A stretch of 64,000 nucleotides of DNA from Galerina marginata (Eukaryota > Basidiomycota > Agaricomycetes > Agaricales > Galerinaceae): assembly GCA_023014335.1 (NCBI GenBank), contig JAECYW010000006.1, forward strand, positions 310,001 to 374,000. Reading direction: 5' to 3'. Every line of letters starts with the position of its first letter. The first letter of the stretch is position 1. The notes beneath the pieces were generated by a model. That model saw only the letters and a program-made list of their open reading frames with translations. It had not been told where the DNA came from and did no database searches. Both the position numbers and the translations under genes were made by a program. Of this stretch, positions 56,541 to 64,000 are shown piece after piece.

Positions 56541-57972
56541 TGGCGGGGTAAGTGGGGAAGTATTATTTCCGAGAACATTTACTTTTTTTTACACTGCGGA
56601 CAAATCTTGTTGTTCCTCGGACATTTACATAGAGTTCCCGAAACTATATATTAAGTCTTGTGCAATAAAAAATCTCCTTCCCGAAAGCACTTAGCGTTCC
56701 CGAGAACATATTTGCTCATTCCCCAAAACACTTTGGCTTTCCCGAAAATTTTTTTGACCTTTCCCGACACTATTTCATGTTACCGGATACTTTTTTGTGA
56801 TTCCCGAGTGATTTTGCTCAGAAATTTAATACCCAAGAACACCTCCGTTCCCGAAAACATATTATCGTGTTCCTGCCAAGGACACGGCTAATCTCGGCTT
56901 GCCAGTCGGAGCCTTAAAATTGTACCTGCTGAAAAAGGGAACAGCTTATAGGATAAGCGCCTGTCGGCAATTCTTGCATTTTATGTATTGTTCATGGTCG
57001 ATTTTGATCCACACAAGGTAGGCGGCGCTGGTCAAGTAAATTCCTGTTATTGTAGGTACCTACCTGCTTTAATTTTTATTAACGCAAGCTATGTACATTA
57101 GACGTTGAACTACGGACAATTTATTAAGTTTTAGGCCTCAAGAAAAAGCCAATTTCTCACGTTTAACGCCTAAAACTATGGCGCTTATACCTGGATGTAC
57201 CTCCTACTACTTTAAATCTGGGTTTAATACATCCAAAATTCCCAAGTCGCTGGAATTCGACGACAGGAACAGCGACGGCTTCCGGGCCGGTCGAAGGCGT
57301 ATACGGTTCCTGCAATAAAGGGAACTGTACGTGTCTTCGACCGGCCCGGATATAGCGACTCATAAAATGCATTGAGGCTTGATCGAGGCAACGATTTGCT
57401 TCCAAGGCATATAACTGGAATAATAAATAGGAATTACATGTCGATTATGCCAGGTAGATACAAAGAGTCTTAGGAATTAACTCGGCCCAACACCCCCTCC
57501 CATCAAAACTGACCAGGAACAATACATAAAATGCAAGAATTGCCGACAGGCGCTTATCATACCTTAAGCCTCTTCCTTTTTCAGCAGGTACAATTTTAAG
57601 GCTCCGACTGGCAAGCCGAGATTAGCCGTGTCCTTGGCAGGAACACGATAATATGTTTTCGGGAACGGAGGTGTTCTTGGGTATTAAATTTCTGAGCAAA
57701 ATCACTCGGGAATCACAAAAAAGTATCCGGTAACATGAAATAGTGTCGGGAAAGGTCAAAAAAATTTTCGGGAAAGCCAAAGTGTTTTGGGGAATGAGCA
57801 AATATGTTCTCGGGAACGCTAAGTGCTTTCGGGAAGGAGATTTTTTATTGCACAAGACTTAATATATAGTTTCGGGAACTCTATGTAAATGTCCGAGGAA
57901 CAACAAGATTTGTCCGCAGTGTAAAAAAAAGTAAATGTTCTCGGAAATAATACTTCCCCACTTACCCCGCCA
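56541..57972. mobile_element. foldback-type non-autonomous DNA transposon, element 1
   Basis: The ends TGGCGGGGTAAGTGGGGAAG and its exact inverse are flanked by TA on both sides (56539-56540 and 57973-57974). The ~455-bp arms (to ~56995 and from ~57515) are inverted and nearly identical: the 77-codon frame in the left arm is present unchanged in the right. Each arm carries about a dozen copies of a degenerate TTCCCGAAAACA motif spaced ~20 bp. The centre holds a hairpin built on TCCGGGCCGGTCGAAG / CTTCGACCGGCCCGGA (57281-57350). No transposase ORF. The arm ORF is a by-product of the repeats. Confidence 0.85.
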
Positions 57973-57974
57973 TA

Positions 57975-58836
57975 GTTGTTCTGGATCTTTAATTAACGTT
58001 CAAGAGCCGCGAGCATCCGGTTGCAGGGTCTCGGCGCCTATTCCGAGTGTCGGAGCTATTAAATGATCGATATCGCCTTAATGATCAGCGTGCTCGATAC
58101 GTCCACGCGCAATGGTCCAGGTGATTATGGCCGCCGCAGATGTTGAAGCCTATGGGTTGCAGATCGGATAAAATACCCGTTTTTGATAGGAGGCCCAATG
58201 GGCATCCTCACACCAAGCTTTCGGAGGGTGTAGGCAGAGGTTGATCATCGTAGTTTGCTGACGGTAAATCGTCCCCTGGATATTCAGATTCCCAACTAAC
58301 ATTCACCCCCCCTTCCACTCAAAACACCACACCATATTCAGCTCAAAAATATGGTAAAGAGTATGTTAAAAATAGTCAATGTAATTTAAGCGTAGTTGTC
58401 AATCGAAATACGTAGAGTATATCTCTTTATCATATTTTTTGCCCTGACCGAAAACAATAGAGGAGAAAAAATATGACAAAGAAGTATTCTATATAATATT
58501 TACCATAATTGGATATCCAGATATGCTTAAAATACATTGACTATTTTGAACATATTCTTTATCATATTTTGGACCTAAATATGGTGTCCTGTTTCCAGTG
58601 TTCAAGCGGTGCGGAGGCTGGCATCTGGCTTGTCGACTGAGGTTCTGGATTTTTGAGTACCGGTGATGGGATTCGAGTTAGTGGCTTATGGCGTTTGTTG
58701 GGTGCCTTCTGCACTTGTCGTATCTTCCGTTTGGGAGTAACGGGATTGTGCTTTCTGTCGAGGTTTCATAAATAAATGAGACTCCTTGGATTGGAGATTG
58801 CGGGGGTTCGTCAAAGGAAATTTCAACAATGTCCAT
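57975..58836 (-). pseudogene. broken ORF divergent from copy B, interrupted by a MITE
   Basis: An ATG at 58836 starts MDIVEISFDEPPQSPIQ. After a register change the frame reads HNPVTPKRKIRQVQKAPNKR and PSPVLKNPEPQ and stays open to the MITE at 58594. Beyond the MITE a further open piece (ESEYPGDDLPSANYDDQPLP) precedes the end of foldback element 1. The acidic start followed by a basic PKRK-type patch recalls the N-terminus of the SWIM gene, and the position relative to copy B mirrors that gene's position relative to copy A. Homology is suggestive, not shown. Confidence 0.35.
58321..58594. mobile_element. 274-bp MITE with ~73-bp terminal inverted repeats
   Basis: The left arm, from AACACCACACCATATTCAG to about 58395, is matched inverted by 58522-58594 at roughly 90% identity by eye (shared words CACCATATT, AAAATATG, AATAGTCAATGTA). 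A second inverted pair, CTTTATCATATTTTTT / AAAAAATATGACAAAG, is nested inside. AT-rich, no ORF. Confidence 0.75.
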
Positions 58837-58938
58837 AGTGGAGGGGAGAGTTGAAAGTGTCAACGTCGCAGCAATGAACCAGATCGAACGGCTACTTCAA
58901 TAGTATCCTACGACATTTTAACGGCTTTATTGTACGTG

Positions 58939-59042
58939 AATACAATCGTAGAATGACTGTAATGCAGCCATCTGTTCCCCGCGGTCGGTCAATACAATCA
59001 TAGAATGACTGCAACGCAGCCATCTGTTCCCGGCGGTCGCAG
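58939..59042. repeat. two-copy ~52-bp tandem repeat in a divergent promoter
   Basis: AATACAATCGTAGAATGACT and AATACAATCATAGAATGACT start at 58939 and 58991. Both continue with a GCAGCCATCTGTTCCC word and end in CGGTCG. It lies between the start codons at 58836 (minus) and 59121 (plus), so it may hold duplicated regulatory sites. Confidence 0.65.
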
Positions 59043-59120
59043 GTAGATTGTAGATACAGACCATCCATTCTTTTTGTACAAATAGCCAATGCTACAATTT
59101 GGTTTTTCCCTCCTTCCTCT

Positions 59121-60534
59121 ATGGCAAAGGCCAAGTCTCCGAAGAAACGTTCCAACGGAACCACAGAAAGACAGCCACCCCACTGCTCCCAATGCAGTGG
59201 AAGGCCGCTTCGTAGCCAATGTATACACACAGCTGCTGGGCGAAGTTATCTTGAGAGCCAACACCTCCAGGTGAGTCAAGTAATTGCTACTGTACTCGAG
59301 CGTCATCTAAATACTGTCAGGGCAAACAACCTGGGAAACAGCGACATTGCCTTCGGTGTCCAGGTAGACCATTGCTATCAGAATGTATACACACGGTAAA
59401 GGACAAAGCATTTCTTGCTTATGAACTTGCTCGGGCTGCTTTGGAGGTGCCTGTCATTCAACGTGAAAAATTCATTAACTAACTGAAATGTAGGACATTC
59501 TGCTTATTAGCAATTCACCGGTTCTTAGTCCCTCCCAAAATACGGAAAATATTTCTGGAACACAACAACAATCACTGGCGCACAACGCATCGGCTACCCC
59601 GGACAGTGTTGTTGATCCAGTTCTCTTAGCCCAGGGACCTGGAGACGACATATTCTCTGCAAGTCCACAGGCCGAGACGCGCCCTAAATTACCTTTAAAC
59701 ACTTCACCTGAGAATGAGTCACCCGGCTTAACGTCACCCCCACGACCTTCTCCCTCAATCCAGACATCGGGTTCTGCGTTATCTCCGGCAGGATCCTCTG
59801 GAGATTTCGCATCATCGCCATCAACAGGATTTTCTGGGTATTTTGCATCATCACCCTCCGCAGGATCCTCCGGGGAGCAAATCACACCATGCCCTCCTCA
59901 GGCCAAGAAATTGGTCCCTTTTGCTACGGAAAAGGCCTCGATGAGCAAACCAATCTATGGTATGGTTCAAGGGGCCAAACGGGCCAATGAAGAATATGGT
60001 TCGTTCTGTCAATGTTCTCATATCATTGTCTTATCATTAATACTTCTCAGAAATCTTTCGAACACGCACGCTTCCAAAACCTATTCAAGCAATTTCGGAT
60101 TCTTCACGCCGATTTTCTCGGCAAATAAATAAAATTTTGGAAAAGGTATGAAAGACCATTCAAACGCTTTTAAGTTTTCAGCTCCCGTATCATATAATAC
60201 CCTAATTTTACAGTGCGAGGATCTTTCGACTGAAACTGGATGCTGGATATTCCTTGGCGCCCAGCATGTCACGGCTCGGGGCAGTGCAATCTCATGTGCT
60301 TCTCCTCGACTCTGCCGAGAGGCCCGACCCTCAGCTGAGCAGATGGCCAGCATGTTCAATACCACCGCATCCCAGATTTTGAGTGCTCGACGCACTGAAG
60401 CTGTCGCATTTCAGCGTCAGTTGGAGGTCATGCGCGAAAACAAAATTGCAGCTGAGAAAAAGCCTGAGGATGCTGAGGCCAAGATTGCAGAGTATGTGAA
60501 GAAGTTCGGCACACTTGAGCATGGATTAGATTAG
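59121..60534 (+). CDS. knuckle/coiled-coil family protein, copy B (398 aa)
   Basis: Exons 59121-59270, 59321-59446, 59494-59998, 60051-60145, 60214-60534 total 1197 nt. Introns are 47-68 nt; three are phase 0 and one phase 1. The N-terminus has two knuckles, C22-x2-C25-x8-C34-x-H36 (HCSQCSGRPLRSQCIHT) and C60-x2-C63-x8-C72-x-H74 (HCLRCPGRPLLSECIHT), one per exon, where copy A has one. A Ser/Pro/Gly-rich middle contains repeated FSGYFASSPS-like units. The C-terminal exon begins CEDLSTETGCWIFLGAQ at residue 293, the position of the matching motif in copy A, followed by a helical region (RRTEAVAFQRQLEVMRENK). Family unknown to me; the conserved knuckle and ETG-W-GAQ motif define it. Plus strand, opposite in orientation to copy A. 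Confidence 0.78.
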
Positions 60535-60588
60535 ATAGACACCGTCAGTAGCACAGCCTGCCTACATGTAGTGCGCGGTCCTATGACA

Positions 60589-60804
60589 TCATGCTTGCTT
60601 CTGACCATCACGCGCGCCTCCTCGACGCACTAGTACTCCCCGAGTTGCTACGGTAGGACAGATTGGCCTATCCCACCACGTATCCTGAATATCATTCCAC
60701 AACTTCGGGACCTCTTGGCCAGTCCACACAGGGACACACAAAGAGTTTGGGGTCCCAGCTAATGAGAAATGAGGGATGAAAGAAGCCGGTTGATCCCATA
60801 TCAT
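60589..60804 (-). CDS. hypothetical short ORF, weak support
   Basis: ATG at 60804 starts MIWDQPASFIPHFSLAG; the frame stays open for about 71 codons with Trp-rich, protein-like composition (WTGQEVPKLWNDIQDTWW). No splice partner or relative recognised. It could be an exon remnant. Confidence 0.25.
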   Translation of the reverse strand: MIWDQPASFIPHFSLAGTPNSLCVPVWTGQEVPKLWNDIQDTWWDRPICPTVATRGVLVRRGGARDGQKQA

Positions 60805-60819
60805 CGGTTTCAATCAGCA

Positions 60820-61670
60820 CCAAAACAAGCCTCCGAGCATGAACGCGGGCCGAACAACTCCACCAATTTTAATCTAGTTGTACCTACTTACCATCCAAAT
60901 TGTTTTCTTTAACCGATGGCGTCACGTCGCTGACAAAATTAAGCAAGGTGGGATCTTATTTCTAGGCCTGAAATTGCTCCGAACGGAAGATAGTTTCTAG
61001 TCCGCTTTGCGGAGGCAATTTGATATTACAGGCACTAATTTACCACCGGTTCAAATGATGGCTTCCAGAAACAATCTGGATTGTGGCGCCCTAAACTTCG
61101 TAACAATTTATCCGTCGTTTCTTGTGGACTCAAAGAATTGTCCGTCTTTCTAGAAGTTCCAATATTTTACCACTTTGACATCTTGCCCTAGCATACATAC
61201 AGTCGACATTTAAATAGTATTGCGACCATCGGCGCTCAGGCCTCAGGATGGATTCATCACAGGGTGTTGCAAAAACCAAGTCGGAGCCGACGGGCGCCAA
61301 TTGATTCATGCAGGGTAAACGATGTCAATAAATAATAATAGTGGAAGAAGGTTGTCAGGGTAGTGATGCGCCCCATTTACCAGAGTTCTTGCGATCATTG
61401 GCGCTCAGGATTCATCACATGGTTTTGGAGAAGCCAAGTCGGAGCTGACGGGCGCCAATTAATTCATGCAGGGTAAACGATGTCAAGTAAAAGTGGGAAG
61501 ACAGTTGCCAAGGAGTCTGACAGTCCAAACTCCCTAATAACCCATACCCTGGGCTGTCCACCGAGAGGTATGGGTTATGAGGGATTCGACTGTCACATAT
61601 TATTGCGGCGGGGGGACGGCTAATCGAATTTAAAACAAAGGTGATATCAAAGCTATCGATACGCGGTTAT
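60820..61670. repeat. intergenic region with a ~165-bp tandem duplication
   Basis: The block GGCGCTCAGG...GATTCATCACA...GACGGGCGCCAATT...GCAGGGTAAACGATGTCAA occurs at ~61230-61330 and again at ~61398-61487. The remainder of the interval holds no gene. Confidence 0.6.
61521..61592. repeat. 72-bp hairpin, ATAACCCATA family
   Basis: The arm CAGTCCAAACTCCCTAATAA continues to CCCATACC and is matched by the inverse of GGTATGGGTTATGAGGGATT ending CGACTG. The central GGGCTGTCCACCGAGA also appears, inverted, at 5660. Confidence 0.6.
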
Positions 61671-61672
61671 TA

Positions 61673-63056
61673 TGGCGGGGTAAGTGGGGAAGTATTATTC
61701 CTGAGACTTTATGTATTATCCGTACAATCTATGTTATTGCTCAGATAATTACATACCTTTCCCGAGACAGTATCTCGAGCCATAAAAAATAGAAATAGTG
61801 TTCCCCGAAACACTAATCATTTCCGAGAACATTATTGGCCATTCCCCAGAGGTCTTTGTCTTTCCTGAAAACTCATTTGATCTTTCCCAATCCTTTTTCA
61901 TGTTCCCGAAATAAATTTCGGTGATCCCTGAATGATTTGGCAATTAAATTTCAAACCTCCGAGTGTCTCTTTCCCCGAAAGAACGCTTCAATTTATCTGC
62001 CAAGCAGACGGCTGATCTCGGCTGGTCAATCGGAGCTTGAATAGAGTATCATACCTTCGAAAAAGGAAAATGCGGCCAGCGGCATACAATCCATCTGCCA
62101 ATTCTGACGCACCCAGTGAGGCGGTGTTGGGTTAGATAAAATTACAAAACCTACCCAGCTCGATATCGGTTTTATTGACACGATTCAATTTGGGATTATA
62201 GCCATGACAAGGTATATAACTCTCACTGAATTTTAATACTCAATTTAAAAGAGACCAGCGCCTATATTTAAATGTCCTTATGGACTACATGATTCCATAG
62301 TTTAAAATACTTTAAATGCCTGTTTATGGAAGCAGCAAGTAGAACACTACATACGCTCAACACGTACGATGCTGGCTACTTCCGGGCCGGTCCAAGATGC
62401 GCACCTTTCCTGACATTGCAGACCAGTTCACATCTTCCACCGGCCCGGAAGCCGCCGTCAAGCTTGCTGCCTTGTCTTCAACCATTTGGGCAATCCTAGA
62501 CGTGCCAAACCAAGGACTCATGCAGTTAGTAGATATGTATATATGAGTGACAGTCTGTCTTCTTTTTAGTAGAAAAGGGCGATTTTTTGTATTCAATAAT
62601 AACCTCCTCGAGGAACAAGGCGCTTAACTGGCGTCAATGGCTGATGCCGCATCTTACCAGGGGTCATTTCCTAAGAATGCACAACTTTCTGGCACCGATT
62701 GACCAGCCGAGATCAGCCGTCCGCTTGGCAGATAAATTGAAGTGTTTTTTTCGGGGAAAGAGACACTCGGAGGTTTGAAATTTAATTGCCAAATCATTCA
62801 GGGATCACCGAAATTTATTTTGGGAACATGAAATGGTATTGGGAAAGATCAAATGAGTTTTCGGGAAAGACAAAGACCTCAGGGGAATGGCCAATAATGT
62901 TCTCGGAAATGATTAGTGTTTTTGGGAACACTATTTCTATTTTTTAGGGGTCGAGATATTGTCTTGGGAAATGCATGTAATTATTTGAGCAATAACATAG
63001 GTTGTACGGATTATACATAAAGCTTCGGGAAAAATACTTCCCCACTTACCCCGCCA
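61673..63056. mobile_element. foldback-type non-autonomous DNA transposon, element 2
   Basis: Same terminal repeat as element 1 (TGGCGGGGTAAGTGGGGAAG) and TA on both sides (61671-61672 and 63057-63058). The ~360-bp arms are inverted but more diverged from each other than in element 1. The subterminal TTCCCGA(A/G)AACA motif array is kept, as is the word GGCTGATCTCGGCTGG next to it. The centre has the same TTCCGGGCCGGTC / CCGGCCCGGAAG hairpin (~62380-62452). An older copy of the same family; no transposase. Confidence 0.85.
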
Positions 63057-63145
63057 TAGGTTATTGCCTGCCAAATTTAGTCCAAAAAGTCCAAAAAGCG
63101 AAGATATAAAACCTAATTAGAGACACAAAACCCACAACCGAAGCA

Positions 63146-64000
63146 TTAGCCCGTGGTATTGCCCCAGGGTACCCCTATCAACCATGTGTCGGCCCATGAG
63201 ATGTTGCCCGGCGTTCGATACGCGAAAGGAATTTCGAAGTCGGAAGGAAGCTGGACGGGCAAACGGAGTGGTTGTTGGATCCCGTTCGTCGCTTCGAGGC
63301 GAATTCCCGTCAAAAGGTCCGTGTACTCAATGGTTCCAATCTGCAGCACGTTCTCGGGGACGCTAAATCGGAAGCTGATGCACGTAAGACGGCAGTGGGG
63401 TATACGTTTAGCAGCGGCTAGGAGGGTGGGAGTGATCAGGTCCAAAATCAGATATGGGGTGGAATGGTTGTCGAATTCGGGCTCGAAAACGATCTCCAAA
63501 GACCTCAGGGAAAGTGCTGCTGGGAGATTTCTCTGAAAGAACCATGGAACAGCTTCAACAGCGGTGCCCGGAACGTGGAGCGTGAGATGCTGGATCGACG
63601 AGATGTTGTCGTACAGCCGTATTTCATCATCGTTTTGATGGAAAGTCACTGACAGTGACATAATGAGTCAACCCGACGAAAAAGAAAAAGATGATAATGG
63701 ACTCACAGCGTAAAATAAGAGAGGGTAACCCGCAAGTTTTCTGCAACAATCGCAACGTCTCTGAATTAATCCCACTACTGGTAACAGATTCAACTCGGCT
63801 CCAGCCCGATCCACCTTTGGTCAGAACGAGATGAGCGTCAATCATCTTCTCGCGGTCATCGACTTCTTCCCAGTCGGCATTGGGGTAGAAGATGCGACAG
63901 GAGTTAAACTCCATGATTTGAATACTCGGGACATTGAATTCAAGGACATACTGAGGGATGACAGACCCGTTAAAAGAAATCGTCGTCGGCTGGGTGAAGT
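63146..64000 (-). CDS. F-box/LRR-like protein, C-terminal part (runs off the window)
   Basis: Exon 63648-63146 is joined to an upstream exon (63707 to beyond 64000) by a 58-nt phase-1 intron (GTGAGT...CTGTCAG); the frame passes through LILR-LTFHQNDDEIR. About 265 residues are visible. Irregular leucine/isoleucine spacing (SSIQHLTLHVPG, LSLRSLEIVF, CRLTCISFRF) matches the substrate-binding half of Agaricomycete F-box proteins; the F-box itself would lie outside the window. Function would be substrate recognition in an SCF ligase, by family analogy only. Stop at 63146, 90 bp from foldback element 2. Confidence 0.6.

Noticed and set aside
56658..56891. 77-codon ORF present identically on both strands (also 57622-57855)
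   Set aside because: It lies in the inverted arms of foldback element 1 and is made of tandem TTCCCGAAAACA units; the duplication comes from the element, not from two genes.
56485..58100. SWIM gene continuing through an intron across foldback element 1 into 57975-58100
   Set aside because: A donor exists at 56485 and open plus-strand sequence occurs after the element, but the phases I could test hit a stop soon after joining and the domain content is not recognisable; left as a possibility only.

Overview
The window looks like nuclear DNA of a repeat-rich mushroom-forming basidiomycete (Agaricomycete). Evidence: many very short GT-AG introns (40-87 nt, with CTRAY-like branch sites), an intronless F-box protein, a zinc-cluster regulator with the cluster at its C-terminus, a tandem MYND gene array, and abundant TA-flanked inverted-repeat elements. 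A Mycena-like genome would fit, but that is inference. No tRNA, rRNA or CRISPR was seen. Gene structures were joined by hand from reading frames and splice sites; exon sums divide by three in the genes called with high confidence.

Layout. 0-3.3 kb: no gene. 3.8-5.2 kb: Zn2Cys6 regulator (minus). 6.2-6.5 kb: remnant of an ISWI remodeller SANT region, followed by ~1.16-kb tandem units to 9.1 kb. 10.6-11.5 kb: a TA-flanked MITE in a CCGTACCGT-rich region. 13.1-14.0 kb: coding-like fragments starting inside a dispersed repeat. 14.6-14.9 kb: small C2H2-type zinc-finger gene. 16-29 kb: diverged copies of a long dispersed repeat (two in tandem at 25.8-28.9 kb), plus two inverted paralogs of a small secreted beta/gamma-crystallin-like protein, both damaged. 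29.7-35.8 kb: a pyrimidine-rich leader followed by a frame-broken low-complexity gene whose 3' end is cut by a dispersed repeat. 36.1-37.8 kb: intact F-box gene. 37.8-41 kb: nothing recognisable. 41.85-46.33 kb: satellite-like array of ~370-bp units.

46.5-64 kb is the gene-dense part: a 12-exon gene whose introns are all in phase 1; three MYND-type genes, the first without its 5' half; two small minus-strand genes; and a symmetrical block. In that block two members of an unrecognised family (N-terminal C-x2-C-x8-C-x(1-2)-H knuckle, C-terminal ETG-W-GAQ motif plus coiled coil) point inward at 54.1-55.6 kb (minus) and 59.1-60.5 kb (plus). Each is head-to-head with another gene: a SWIM-finger gene at 55.8 kb and a broken ORF at 58.8 kb. 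A 1.43-kb foldback transposon sits between the two pairs, and a second member of that transposon family lies at 61.7-63.1 kb. The window ends inside an F-box/LRR-like gene.

The most unusual items are the phase-1 microexon gene, the paralogous knuckle/coiled-coil family in divergent pairs around a foldback element, the foldback elements with arrays of a ~21-bp subterminal motif, and the 370-bp satellite.
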